A stretch of DNA of 64,000 nucleotides from the NCBI GenBank assembly GCA_946811185.2, contig OX328112.1, positions 19,201,215-19,265,214 of the forward strand, written 5' to 3'. Numbering within the stretch: the first letter of the stretch is position 1; the number at the start of each line of letters is the position of its first letter. Shown in pieces: positions 37,501 through 52,500 of the stretch. The notes beneath the pieces were generated by a model. The model worked only from the letters and a program-made list of their open reading frames with translations. It did not search any database and had not been told where the DNA came from. The DNA is from Hippopus hippopus (lineage: Eukaryota; Mollusca; Bivalvia; Cardiida; Cardiidae). A program made the position numbers and the translations under genes.

Positions 37501-40500
37501 GTTGCTATTGTTGTTATAACTATGGTTTGCATTATAGTCTACATGCTGTGAGTGGTGATGGTGAGGGGCACTATGGGTGTGGTTACTATGACTGTGGTTG
37601 CTATGGCTACCGTAACCAGGTCCGCCTGATTCCATCCTGCGACCCTGATACCCAGACATGTGGTTTGAGATCGGGGCGTTGTCTAGGTTACGAGGGCTGG
37701 TTTTATGCATGCTGTTGTTATTATTGGCATTGTTTTGGATCTGACGTTCATGCTGATTCAGAAACCGAGGTGGCACGGACTCGTTGGAGTTGAGTCGGTC
37801 TCGATGACTATGTTGGCTATTCATGACTTTTTGATTTCTGAAAATGGAAAGAAAATGGTTGATTTTATTGGAGTTTAACGCCGTTTTAACAGCTTAGGTC
37901 ATACCATGACGGTCAGTGCACCTACACATGTGTTTCCTGGCTTTCTTCCCAAGTCACTGACTACTTTTCTTACATGCATCAGAGGTGAGAGGCGAAAAAT
38001 CGCCAGAAAGGAAGATTGCCTCAACCGGGTATCGAAGTCATAACCACCAGGTCACAAGTTGGATACACTAAACATTGAGCTACCCAGCCAGGCTGGAAAG
38101 AAAATGACATTTTGATTCCTGAAAATGGAAAGAAACACAGAATGTGCTACTGAGACAAAATAGATGCAACTCAAATAGTAGCATATTATGAATGCTTGTC
38201 AAAACATGATTGACTAAAAGGTTTCAATATTTTCCATCACCTCTAATTGATGAAAGCTGGATACAAAATTTGCATTAAATCAGTTCATAAATATTCCAGT
38301 TGTTTGATAGAATCAAGGCATTCTCCTCTTTTATGATTTCAGAGTCCCCTAGCTGTTCCAAACAACATGGAGATAAACAAACAATAATGAAAAACAAAAG
38401 GACCCAAAACAATATGCCCCCTGATCTATAATCTCAAGGGTATGAAAATGTGCTGTTTGACTAAGTAAACGAAACAGGCTTCATTTAAAGCCTGATAAAA
38501 CTGAAGAAGTTTTTCTTAAAGTAACAGTTTTTGCTAGTTTCTTCTATTTGAAATATTCTGTTACACCATAAAATTCAGACATAATTTCTTTCGTCTTGTT
38601 AGCAAACTGAAAAAAAAAAAAAAAAAGATTTTTCTCCATTTGCCAATACAGTGTCTATTCTAGGATGTGCCATTGTGGGATTCACACTTATTTTTTTTTT
38701 CATATCTGCATAAATTCAGACCCAATGCAAGACAGTCCCTCGTAATAAATAAACAACGGAAAGTCACAAAACAAGGAATTTACTCTTGCCTCGCTGAAAA
38801 TAGCGCTGTTCTGAATAAAAAGGAATCATTGTAGAAGCTGTTTTGCAACATATAATGTCCATTAACAGAACCCCCCCCCCCCCCTTTGACAGGAAGTTGG
38901 TCAAAACCGCCCATTTCCAAAACGACCCAGTCCAAAATGGCCCACATTACCTAGTCTAAGACTACTGTTATTGAAATCAGTTCTATCCGAATGAATTATG
39001 TAACGCAGTAACTCTTATCTGTTTTTCAAAATAGAAAGTCATTTTTAGAGAAGGATATTAAAGAAACTGTCCTTTGACAAGTAAACAGGTCAGCAAGTCT
39101 ACTGTATAGTCTTGGACAGGAATAAATGTCTGCTATATGTGCTATTTGTTTCCTATATGTTTGAAAATTGTACCGCCTATTTTTTGAAAATGCTCCCTAT
39201 TTTTGAGATGGAGGCAGGAAAATCACCCCTCATTTTCAGGTACCGTAAGAGAATAGCAACTGTCTATATATCAAAAGCTATAGCTTCTTCAAGAGGACTT
39301 TTATGAATTCTGTGTCAAAACCAGAAACGGCCCATAACAGGTGTTTTCTCCCTTTGCCTCTGTGTTACCAAAAGCTATGGTTTCCTTAACTCTAAATAGC
39401 TAACTGTATCCAAACAGCTAACAACTAGCATTTTTTTTGCCATTGTTGCAATCACTGTCCCTATGTAGTAAAACATCTCTAATTACCTGCTATTATTTCT
39501 ATTCACATTTGTGTATGGGGTTCTGTTAGGTACAGTATTGTTGACTTTAATACTGGTAGCCTGGTACCCGTTCATCTGTAGAACCTGGAAGGTAGAGGAA
39601 CCAGACTGTAGAAAAAGCGTTTAGAAATGAGAAATACGAGGGTTGTCCCAAAATTCCGTGACATTTTCATTAACTAAAGAAAAAGAAACGCTACAAATGC
39701 AATTTTCAGATATGTTTTCAATACATATGATCCAAACATGTATATAAAAAAATCACACAAAAATCTTTATAAATAAGAAAATTATAGCATAAATACCACA
39801 ACAAGTACCCACACTGCGGCGCATGTCAAGCATTAATAACGACGTCAATGTTAAGTTTAAGAGCCTTTGTCAAAGAATTCTCTGTAAAATTCAACGCATT
39901 TGCCATGTCATTTAATCCACGACTGGTCAAAAACTGTCTTAAAACAAATTTCTGTCAGACCTCTGTAAAAAGCAAATATAGCAGACATCAGCTCATTGCT
40001 AGAATCGAACTTGCGACTTCGTAAATCCTCCTTAAGCCGTGGAAAGCAGGCAAAGTTGTAAATCAGAGTAGAAATCTTCGCTTTCTTGGATGGAGGGGTC
40101 CCAGGTGTCTTCCATATACTGGACTGTCGCTTTCCTTCGGGTTTGAAGTAGTTTAATCACCTCTCATCTGCTATAAAACTAAGATTCAACAGGGCTTTGA
40201 CTAGGAGCAAGAAGCTCCAGCGATGTGTGAACATTCTTCTGTTTGTTTTCATCAGATAGCAGACGTGGAGTCCAGCTTGCGCAGAATCATGACATGTTCA
40301 GTTTGTCCTTAAGTATTCTGTGGAAAGAAGACCTTGAAATGGCGGTTGACTACGATATCTCTCTGACTGTTAGTCTCCGATCTGCGAAAATGCATCTCTT
40401 CACCAAATCACACGAGTCTTCGTCTAAAGAAACAGGCTCACCATTTCGCACTTTCTTCTCTTCCTAGCGTTCACATGCCCTTAAATCTGTTTTAATGCCA

Positions 40501-43500
40501 TGGCACTTGTAAGCCAGTGCTCGAGAAATGTTTTTAAACTTTTCAGTATGCCAAATTTGTTCTATAGTCTGGACGAGTGCCATTCCAAGATCGGCACAAA
40601 ATTTTATAACTGTCCGCTGCGCCACGTGATCTTCCGACGACATCATTTAAAATTTGCTATTTTCTACTGATCTTTTTCGTTTTTTTGTATACCGTCTGTT
40701 GTTTACTCGATCACATTCAAAATTTCTATGATGACATCAAAGTTTCAGAAGAAAACGTCCATGTAATATGAAGCAGAAATAATATCAAATATTGAAAATA
40801 TTTGTGCATGATTGGAGTTCATACAAAAACGTATATGGAGAAAATGGCGTGCGCCGGGAAATGACACCTCCTAATTAATTTTGTGAATTCAAAGTAAAAA
40901 TAAAGCTAACATTTCATTGGAGACTTAATATAAAGTGAAATAACATCTTCATGGATGAAATGTGTGAAAATGAATGTCCTGATGCTAAAAATGGCTCGTT
41001 TATAAAATTTGTCACAGAGTTTTGGGACAACCCTCGTAGATTGACTGAATGAATGGTGTTTTACCCCGCTGTTAACAATTTTTCAGTAATATCAGGGCGA
41101 CAACTCACATACTCATGTATTTTCCCAGGTTCCAGCAGAACTAGGCTAGAACTCTAAAGTGTCTTGCCCAGGAAAACACCCATGAAAAGCCTGGTAGTTT
41201 CAGTGAGGCTCAAAATCTGGGGCCTCTAGGTCACGAGTCCTACACTTTACCACTCAGGACCCCGAGAAATAAAAGCTTAACCTTTTACAAGACATCAAAA
41301 TTTTACACATGGCCAAATCGAAAGCATCTGGAGGCCAAAAATGTGGCTCAACTAATAGGATCTTTCTTTGAAAGGGTAGAAAACATGGTGGGAAAAGGAG
41401 AAAATGCTGGTTACAAGCATAACCTCCTATTTCCACAATATTTTCAGAAGCCTTTTCTAACGGTCATTAAATCAAGGGATTGTGTTGCAAAGCTTTAAAA
41501 ATAAAGAAACTAGTCTATAGGCTAAGAGCTTTACAACAGATTAATATGACAGATTGGTGTTTTATACTGCTTTCAACATTATTGCACACATATGGCTGGC
41601 AACACACAAAAAGGGGCATTCTGACATTTGCATAAAGTGTCATCTTGGATCAGCCTGCGCACTCCGCGCAGGCTAATCCAAGACAGCACTTTAAGACTAC
41701 ATAAGATTTTGTCTTACAGTAGACTTGCGCGAAACAGAAAATCACATTAGAACAGAGTGTTGTCTTAGATTAGCCTGCAGGGACGGCAGAGGCTAATCCA
41801 TGATGACACTTTACGCGAATGTCTGAATGCCCCTTTTCACGTGTTGTAGGCCATATCATGGCAACTTGCACACATATCATGGCAACACAGGGACACACTT
41901 GTATGTTTTCCTGACCTGAAGCAAGAATATTTTTGAAACAAAGTGAGAAAAGAAGAACATGCTGGTGACCATCATTTTCTCCTTTTCCACAACTTTTTAC
42001 CTTTCTGAGACCAACCCAACGATAAGAGCCACACTTCTTTGCAAATGTTTTCAATATGGATAAGTCTGAAATTTTGTTAATTCTACCAAACAACAAGTGT
42101 TACACTTGTCCAAATTCTAAGCATTTGCAGACAACAAATCAAATGATGAAACTTGCCTTTATTTGAGAAGAAAACATTGTTGGAAAAGGCAAAAATGCTG
42201 GTTACCAGTATTTTATCCTTTATCCATGTTTTCGAAGGACTTCTTCTTAGGGTCGTTTAAACTTGGGACTGTGTGGCAATGGGTTAACTTGTAGTCCTCA
42301 AAATGCTTTCAATACAAGCAAATCTAAAATTTAGTCAAGTTGGAAAAAGTTACCTTGAAATGTATATACATACCATACTTGGATCCAGCATTGCAGGGTT
42401 GGGTGTAGGCCAGTTAGGTTGCAGTATATTGGGGGGATAAAATGGAATTGCCTGAAAAAAAGAGAGGAAAAAAAAAAAAAAAAACATACATGATTATGTA
42501 CATGTAAAAATATAGTCACAAAGGGAGAAGTGGAGCATAAAGGAGAAATGGCTCTTTTTCAGTATTTCTCCTTTTACCACAATGAAGAACAAAATCAAGG
42601 CTTTTAATCTAGGTCCTTCAATCTTTCCTTCATGCTTCCTAAGTCCCTGAGACATTTCTTAGGAGTACCCACAACATAGATTTTAGCGAGGAACTATATT
42701 ACTTTTACCCAAAAAATATTTATCATCAAAAGTTTACAGGTGATTCCTAACTTTTTTCATTAACATTGTATCTATGGCACTGGTTAACACTTACTATCCA
42801 TTTACCATCACATTAACTGTCATGCACTTACGACCTTGGCTGTACATGAGCCAAAAAACAATATTCATTCATTCATTCACTCACCAACCATCTCATTCAG
42901 TTATTTGCTAGTTCATTTATTCATTTGCTAGTTCATTGATCATCCATTCATCCACTCACCAACACATCCATCAGTTTACTTACCTGTTGTCCATTTAGAT
43001 GATACTGTGAAATTTGGGGGTTTGGCATCAGAGAAAAAGGGGGCGTGGCAGTGAACTGTGGGGGCGGGGCTGAGGACGTAATGACATCGGTTGGAATCTG
43101 ACCCGACTGTTGAGGTGGGGGTGCCATTCTTTTGATATATCCATTACGAGAGTCGTAGTTTCGAATCAACGGTTTTGCTTTTATTCTTGCCTGTGCAAAA
43201 AGAAAAGGCATTTGAAAGATATAACTGATTTACTAGACAATCCCAAATTTAATGATCCTGAGGGAGAAGGCTTTTAAAAATGTTGTGGAAAATGGAGGAA
43301 ATTCTGGGTAAGAGCATTTTTTTCCCCTTTTATCACATTGTATTATGCTCTTTCAAAGACTACCTGTATCCTTTGAACACACATTTAATTTGTTGCCTGC
43401 AAATGCTTTCAAACTGGACGGGTCTAAAAATTTTGCCATCTGAAAAAAGTTCAAATCGAGTTTTACACAGCTTTCAATGTTGTGTCAGCTACATTCATTA

Positions 43501-46500
43501 CACGTATTTGAATGGTATTTTACTTCAATCTTAACTTAATGATTGTTATTTCAGCAAAATCACAGCAATAACTCATTTATTTGAATGTTTCTAGGTTCAA
43601 AAGTCCTAGGTTTGGCTTTGCAGGGTATTGGATGCCCTGGGACACTACCATGAAAACATCAGTGCCTCAGCTGAGGTATTCAACCAAGGAACACTAGATC
43701 ACTAATCCTACACTTAACCCTTTATCACACAATCCTGAGTTTTAACGACCCTAAGAAAGAAAGCTTTTGAAAACATTGCAGGAAAAGAAGAAAATGCTGG
43801 TAACCAGCATTTTCTTCTTTTCCCACAATGTTTTCTTATCCCTTACAGACAAATCCTATTACTTGTGCCACATTTACTATGTCCTTTCGAAATGTTTCCA
43901 GTTCGGATCGGTCTAAAATTTTGTCTCATTTACTACTGTATACATGAATATACAAGCATGTTGCAATATTTGCGAATTACCTATTATGGACATTTTGCGC
44001 ACGGAAATGTTTGTGAATTCAAGACACTCATTATTTGTTTGCGTATTTTGGTAAAATACAGAAAAGTTTGTGAATTTTTCAACTTTGTGAATCCGCAAAA
44101 ATTTCCACCTCGCAAAAATTTCCACTTATACAGTATGTCCTTTGGAAATGCTTCCAATCTGGATCTCTCTAAAATTTTGTTGTGTATTAAAGAGTCAACC
44201 ACAGACCTATGCTGCACCCCTTTCACCCTTTACAAAAAAATGACAATTTTTAGCATTCTGAGAAAGAAAGCTTATAAAAACACTGAACGATAAAAAGAAA
44301 ATGCTGTTAAAAAGCATTTTTTCCTTTTCCAATAATGTTTCCTGCTCTTTTCACATAGAAATACCATCATTTGAGTACTGGTCAATTTGGTGTCTTCAAA
44401 CTTTCAATTCGGTGTGTTTGTTTGTATCATGTTTAACGCTACTTTCATCATTATTTCAGCTAAATAACAGCAGGCAGTGCACCTGTCTATGCTTTCCTAG
44501 AGTTTTCTCTTACCAGTACTCCGCACAATATTCTTTCCAAGCCACTGGCTGCTTTCCCGCATACCCATTGTCGAAACAATTGTCAGGGGTGAGAGAGGAT
44601 GAATCCTGTCGCAATGACTCTCATCAGTCCTCAGGAAGAAATTGGTTGAGCTGGGGATTGGAATCAGCGATCCCTTGATCTAAAGTACTGTATACTACGG
44701 ACTGTGCTACCAGGCTCAGTGCTTTCAATTTGGAGAAGTCTGTAATTTTGTTATTTAGTAAAGGAATTAGCGAAGAGCTACGTTGATATAGTTTTCAGAT
44801 ATTCACCTTATCTACAGGTACATATATACTCACCATAATTGGTTTTCCTTTAAAAGTTTTAACCTCTTCTCTCAGATACTTATAAGCCACCTGGGCGTCC
44901 GAGTCTGAGTCAAAGGTCACATACCAATTGCTGTTGTGAGCAAACTCACAATTCACGAATTTCGGGCAGTTCTGTCCAGAGAACAATTGCTTCACCTCCT
45001 ACAATAGTAACACACTAAATTGCTTTCACTGGCGTAGTAACCTCCCTTTAAGCGTTTCCAAAACAATCCAGTGTTTTTAATGACCCTGGGGAAAGTAGGT
45101 TTCAAAAACATTGCCAGAAAAGGAGAAAATGCTGCTAGGCAGCATTTTAACCTTTTTCCAACAATGTTTTCTATCCTTTTAGAGAGAAATTGCATCATTT
45201 TGGCCACATTCAATTTGTTGTGTTCAAATGTTTCTTTACACTGCTGATGAGGAAAACATTGATACAAGCATTTTCTCCATTTCCCATAATGATCTTCAAC
45301 ACTTTTCTCTCCAAGGAAGCTATAGGATTATTTGATAATGCTGGTACAGTGGCAGTTTTTCCTCTTACCACAATATTTTCAAAAGCTGTCCTCTTTGAGT
45401 AGTTGTGACATTTAATCATGCTGGTACAAGAGCATTTCCTCCTTTTCCCACCAGGCTTTCAAATACTGGCCTCTTTGTAGCTAGTTCTTTACGCTTGAAT
45501 TATCTTAAATAATTGATGCTCTCTGAAAAGGGGGTTTAATGCATCAGGAAAAGTATCGACTCAGGTCAACCAGTGCTGGCTGACCCGAGTCGTCACTTTT
45601 TCCTTTCAGTAAATTTTTGACATGTCAAAAGACCTTTTCACCTCATGATTCAGTTAGTTGCAAGACAAAATAGATTCTCTGACTCCATAATTATGTAATG
45701 ACTTGCTTAGTACAATGAATCACCGAGATACATTAAATCCACTATTTGCCAGAGCATTGCTCAAATTGTTACACAAATATGAGTAGTGTCATAGCTACAC
45801 CTTAGTATTTCCCCAGTATTTATTTGTTTCCTGGATTTCAATAGTGCTTTGTAAGGGCTATGCAGTGCTTTGTTTAAAGAAACTCCTGCCACACGAGCAC
45901 TGCCCATATGATCAAACTTAAGCCTCTTGATTTCAAATCTTCATACTACACCATAAAATACCCCTTATGTTTTTAATTGTGCACATGGGGCCAGAGCAGG
46001 GATATACCCCCTCTCCTCCCTCAACAAAAACCACCCCCAGACTGAATGATTTCTTTTACTCACCTCTACTGGTGTATCATCTGGAATTTCACGTAATATC
46101 ACGATACAGCGGTTGTGATTCGGACGAACTTTTTCTCCCTTTTCGTCAACCTGTACATATGTGGACTCTACAAAAGATGAAATTAGTTTTTGAGGTACCT
46201 TGAAACAATATCGAAAACCTACGTTTAGCTGTGAATTTGGATTTCAATCTTGGTTCCTTTCTCTTGCAAGATTCTACCTCCTACCCTTCATCACAGTATT
46301 TGCTTCATTTAATTCTTTACCACACTGTAACAGAATTTTAGGCTTGTTCAAATTCAAAGCATTTTCAGACGACAAATCCAGGGTGGCTAAAATGATGAAA
46401 CTTGCTTGTAATGGAGTAGAAAACATTGTAGAAAAAGGAGAAAATTCTGGTTACCAGCATTTTCTCTTTTTACCCCAATGTTTTCAAAAGCTTTCTTTCT

Positions 46501-49500
46501 CAAGGCCATTAAAATTCAGAATTGTGTGGTTAAGAGTTGACTTCAATGACTTTCAGCTCTAAATAAGAAAGTCTTTAGGTTTTAGCTAATGGTAAAGTAC
46601 CTAGGGGCCATCTTTGTCACATAAATAAATGAATGTTATGTCATGGCACATAGATTAACTGATTGTACGGTGTTTAATGGCGTCAACAATATTTCAGTTA
46701 TATCGCGATTTCTTTCACAAGTACTTCCCACAATATTCTTTCCAAACCAATGGCTACTTTCCCACATAATTATCGCTGAAAAATCATTAGTGGCGAGAGA
46801 GAAATGAATCCTGCCACAATGACCATCATCAATCCGGGGAAACACACTTTCTAAGCTGGGGACAAAGGTAGCATTGGTTATTTTTGAGAGCAAATGACAG
46901 AAAATGCTGTGATAAAAACAAAAATATAATGAAAGGTCACTGAAAGGGTTTGAAAAAGCCTTAAACGAAATGATTATCTCTTTACCACAATGTTTTCTAC
47001 CCTCTCAAAGACATAAGTCATCATTTGAGCTACATTTAATTTGTTGTCTGTAAATGCTTTCAGTTTGGTCCAGTCCAGAATTTTGTTGTTTGATAAGGAG
47101 TTAATCAGTTATTATCCTTCCTTCACAAATATTAAGATCCCTACCTCTCAGTAACTCCACTATCAGGTTCAAGTCTGCAGTCAATCTCTGTACATGGTCC
47201 AGGCTGGCCACTGTTGCTATGGGAACATACTGATCAGTGTCCATCTGTGACTGCAGATATGAATCATTGGACAGATTTTCCCTGAAAAAAAATTGGTATT
47301 CAACATTTTAGCAAGGATGTTTTCAAAATTTATGGCGGGGTATAGTCATAGCCCCCATCCTCATCAGCCATTTTTTTTTAATATCTCTGTCCATACTAAA
47401 GATATTTACATAACCCCATTCTAAGTTTAAACTACCCTGAAGAAGACAGCCTTTAAAAATATTGGTTACCAGCATTTTCTTCTTTCTGCACAATGTTTAC
47501 TACCCAATCAAAGACAGAGATCATCATCTGAGCTAAATTTATTTGTCCTCTGCAAACATTTCAGTCCAAAATTTAATCTTTCAGTGAATGGTTAAAAATG
47601 AGCCAGTTGTTAAGCATCAAGAGAGAAACCGTTATCAGAGGAGCATTTTCGACACAGTTATGTTCCTGTTTCTACTTAGATTCATGTTTGCACCTGCAGA
47701 CGCTGTTCTTGTTTTACGGTGTGACTCCCTTATAAGCCCAAGAGAAGTTTTCATTTAAGAAATAAGACTCTAAAATGTGCAATCACAAGGCTGCTAATGC
47801 CAACAATGTCTCTGCAATGTGGACAGCATAGATAAAGACCAGACCGCACATTTGAATATTGACAAAATATTAGATTTGTCCAAGTTGAAGGCATTTGCAG
47901 ACGACAAATGATGACCGAATGATGGAACTTGTATTTGAAAGGGTAGAAAACATTGTGGGGAAAAGTAGAAAATGCTGGTTACCAGCATTTTATCCTTTCT
48001 AAACAATGTTTTCAAATGCATTCTCTGCTTGGGTCCTTAAAACTCAAGATTAAGTGATAAAGGTTTAATGCAGTCACCAAACAAACCACTCACCTTGAAA
48101 AGTACGACTCCAGTTTGGACTTGAGCGTCTGTCGCAACTGATCATCTGAGAGGTCACTGTCCACAGCCATTGGTGCTGGGATCGAATCTTCTGTGAATAC
48201 AACAGTGTCATTGTTAAGCTAAACTCTTCACCAAACCACAAAATTCTAGGCTTGTCAAAATCGAAAGAATTTGCAGACGACAAATTAAGTGTGATTAAGA
48301 TTTGAAATTTGTTTTTGGAAGGGTAGAAAACATTGTGGGAAAAAGTGAAAATGCTTTATGAAACCACAAACTTCTATGCTAGTCAAAATCGAAAGCATTT
48401 GCAGACAACAAATGTGATTCAAAATTTGAAATTTGTTTTAGGAAGGGTCGAAAAAATTGTGGGAAAAGCAGGAAATGCTGTTTACTAGCATTTTCTCCTT
48501 TTCCTTCAATGTTTTCAAAAGGCTTTTCCTCAGGGTTGTTAAAACTTGGGATTGTGTTGTAATTTTCTCCACTACCATCATTTTCCCACAATGTTTTCAA
48601 CTCTTCTTTTTCAAGGTCGTTAAAAGTCTGAATTGTTTGGTAAAGGGTCAATATGCTCTGTTTCTGTTTTTTGAACAGTGTATTTCAAAGTCCTCTTAAC
48701 CCTAACGTAATATGTAACACTTTACCGTAAGTCTAAAAATAGCTTAACTCATTACCAAACCACAAAATTTTAGACTTGTCTAAATTGAAAGCATTTGCAG
48801 ACGTCAACTTAGTGGTTGATAAAATGACTAGCATTGTTTTTGACAGGGTAAAAAACATTGTGGGAAAAGGAGAAAATGCTGGTTTCAAGCATTTTCTCCT
48901 TTTCCCACAATGTTTTCAAAAGGCTGCCTTGCTAGGGTCGTTAAAAGTCTGGACTGTGTTGTAAACAATTAACAGTAACAGGAGAAACACCAAAACACAA
49001 CACAAAATAAACAATCAAAAGCATTGTACCTGACTGCACTTGTGAGGCTGGGGCCCCATTTTCAGCAGTGAACTGTGAGTCCGGAAACATTAAGTTGGAG
49101 TCCACTGTGAAGTTACCCGGTCTAGCAGCTGTGTTGGTATTGTACTGGCTGTCCACAGAGAGGCTATTTAGAGTACTCTCTAACTTCATGACACTGCTCT
49201 CACTGGAAAATAAAGTAAAAACTGTGTTCACTCTTTAACTCTTTACCACATGACAAAATTTTAAACAGATCCAAATTGGAAGCATTTCCAAAGTTCATAG
49301 TAAATGTGGCATGAGTAATGGGATCTATTTATAAAAAGATAAAAAAACATTGTGGGAAAGAAGAAAATGCTGGTAACCAGCATTTTCTCCTTTTCCTACA
49401 TTGTTTCAAAAACTTTCTTTCTCTGGGTCGTTAAAACTCGGGATTGTGTGGTAAAGGGTTAACAAACAACAGAACTTTGGACTTGACAAAATCCAAGACA

Positions 49501-52500
49501 TTTACAGACAAGTAAACCCTTAGAGCACCATATAAACCCACTTTCATTCCCCAAATAAGACCCTTATATAAACCCTATACCAAACAATTTTAACAACCCA
49601 GAGTGAGAATTCCTCTCTCACCGCTGATCATTGTTTCTACAATTGGTTATGTGGGAAAGCAGCCAGTGGCTTGGAAGGAAAAACTGTGCGGAGTACTGGT
49701 AAAAGAGACTCCAGGAAAGCATGGATAGGTGCACTGGTCGCCGCGATATAACTGAAATAATGTTGAAAACGGTGTTAAACACCAAACAATCAATCAATCA
49801 ATCAACACAGGTGAGAAAACATTATGGGGAAAAAGGGGAAAATGCTAGGTATCAGTATTTCTCCATTTCCCACGATGTTTTCAAATGGCTTTTTTCCCAG
49901 GGTCAATAAATTACAGGATTGTTTGATAAGAGGGCTACAACACAAGACTGTGTGGAAATGGAATAATATTCATAAGTCTTAACCCTTTACCAGACGACAA
50001 AATTTTAGCCTTGCCCAAATTGAAAGCATTTGCAGACAACAATTTCAATGTGGCTCAAATGGTGCAATTTTTCTTCGATAGGGTAGAAAACATTGTCGGA
50101 AAAGGAGAAAATACTGGTTACCAGCATTTTCTCCTTTCCCCACAATGTTTTCAAAAGCTGTCTTTCTCAGGGTCGTTATAAGTCAGGGTTGTGTAGTAAA
50201 GGGTTAAATCTATTGTCTGATAAAGAATTCACCCTTTAGAACACAATCATGAGTTTAAACGACCCTAAAGAAGACTTTTGAAAACATTGTGGGAAAAGGA
50301 GAAAATGCTGGTAACCAGCATTTTCTCCTTTTTCCACACTGTTTTCTACCATATGGAAGATAAATCTTATGTTTTGAGTAACATTAATTTGTTGTCTGTA
50401 AATGCTTTCATTTTGGACCAGTCTAAAATTTTGTTGTTTGGTAACAGTTAAAAGGAAGAAATCTCAAAAACAAAGTCAACAACCAACTAGCCAGCAATAG
50501 ATTATCAGTGCAGCAATAGAATATCCAATAACATCCAAAGCAGAAAGTATTCTTCATTGAAATCAGATTTCGAAACACGCTATGCAGCTTATCACAGCTA
50601 AAAATAGCCACCAGAGGAAAGAAGCGGGAAAAATTGGTCTCAATTTTCCCTCCATTCAAGGCTCAAATTCCATCACAGCAAACCACTCCCTGGAATAATT
50701 CTTCCAATATTGTCTTTTATGAATCCCGACTCTTTTTCCGCAAATTAGCAATATTTCAGACTTGTTCATGATTGAAAGCATCTGCTGACGACTGAAAAAT
50801 TGTGGCTCCATTGTAAGAATTTGTCCCTTGAAAACAGTAAAGCACTCTGCTAGTCACTGAAATTTTATGATTTATCTTTTTTCTCAATGTTTTCAAAAGG
50901 CTCCTTTCATAGATGTTAAAACATGGGAGGGAGGTTTAGTACAGGGCTAACCAATGACCATAAAAACTTTTTTCTGGCCTTACCACAAACAAGTTTGTTT
51001 TTAACCTATGGTAACTCTTTACCAAACAAACATGTTTTAACGACCCAGTGGAGAAAGGCTTTTGAAAACATCGCGGGATAATGCTGGTAAACAGCAGTTT
51101 CTACTTTTCAAACAATGTTTTCGACCCTTTCCCAGACAATTTTTTTTCATTTGAGCTATTTTTTATTAATCTGCAAATGCATTCAATTTGGATGCACCTT
51201 AATTTTGGCATTTGGTAAAGAATTTACAATTTACTGGACAAATTATAAACTTGTCCAAATTGAAAGGATTAAATGGTTAGAAAACATTGTGAGAAAAAGA
51301 GAATGGCAGAATTCTCCTTTTACAACAATGCTTTCAAAAAATTTCTTTAGTAGAGTTGTTAAATCTTTACCAAACAATCACAAGTTTTAAGACCCTAAGA
51401 CAGACGGCTTTTGAAAACATTGTTGGAAAAGGAGAAAATGCTGGTAACCAGTATTTTCTCCTTTTCCCACAATATTTTCTACTCTTTCAGAAATGCAATC
51501 ATTTCAGCTAAATCTAATTTATTGTCTGCAATTGCTTTCACTTATGACCACTTATGACGATTCTAAAATTTTGTTGTTTGGTAAAGCATTAAAGTGCCAG
51601 ATCCAGTCAACAGACATTTTCAGTATGGAAATAAGACCCAAGTAATTGCAATATTTTACTGAATGTCTTTGCCACTGAAAGCATTTGAACCCCATAAATT
51701 TTATGTGGCTTAAATGATGTCTTCAAATGGAGGGAATCAGTGTGGAAAAAGGAGAAAATGTTGGTTACATTGTTGCAAAATGCCCTTATCCTAAGGGTCA
51801 TTAAAACTGGAAAATGCTTGAAAGAGTGTAAACTCTTCACCACATGACAAAATTCTACTTTTCCAAATTGAAAGCATTTGCAGACAACACTTTAAATGTG
51901 GCTAGAATTATGCAAATTAGGTGTGAAAGATTAGAAAACAGTGGGAGGAAAGGAGAAAATGCTGGTTGTTTTCCTTCAAGTCAGTAAAGGTTCAGATTGT
52001 GTGGTACAGGGTTAAATACATCTTTGTAGAATATAGATTATCACAATAAATGACATTTTAAATCAGGTGAAAATAATATATTTCTCCTTTTCTCACCCTA
52101 TTTTCAAACTAGTTTATTGCAAGACAGAGAGCTTGTCCACAACAGGTCATACGGCCTGTCACTTTGACAGCGTCGAATTTACGTGTAATCGGAGATAAAG
52201 GGATGATCACCAGCTGTCTTCATATTTTATGAGAGACGAAAAACATTTTTCTCTGATTATTGCATTTTTTTATCATTATTTCCACGCATACATACACTTT
52301 TTGCCCTCCCGAGATGGGCGACAGCAGGCTTCATTAGATGTGACATTCATGGCTTAGGCAAGGGCTTTGTCCATAAGTCCTTAAAGCCCAATTGACGAAA
52401 AAGAGGGCATTTGCAGGCAGCATAGATCAAGATCAGTCTGCACTGAACATGCAGTCTGATCTTGGATCTATGAGGTCCGCTTCCTTAGTCCAGCCTTTAG

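Noticed and set aside
44834..44998. Assigning exon 8 to LARP1, LARP6, LARP7 or La instead of LARP4
   Set aside because: [21 protein letters not shown] and [12 protein letters not shown] are specific to LARP4/4B, and the PAM2 peptide precedes the La motif as in that subfamily.
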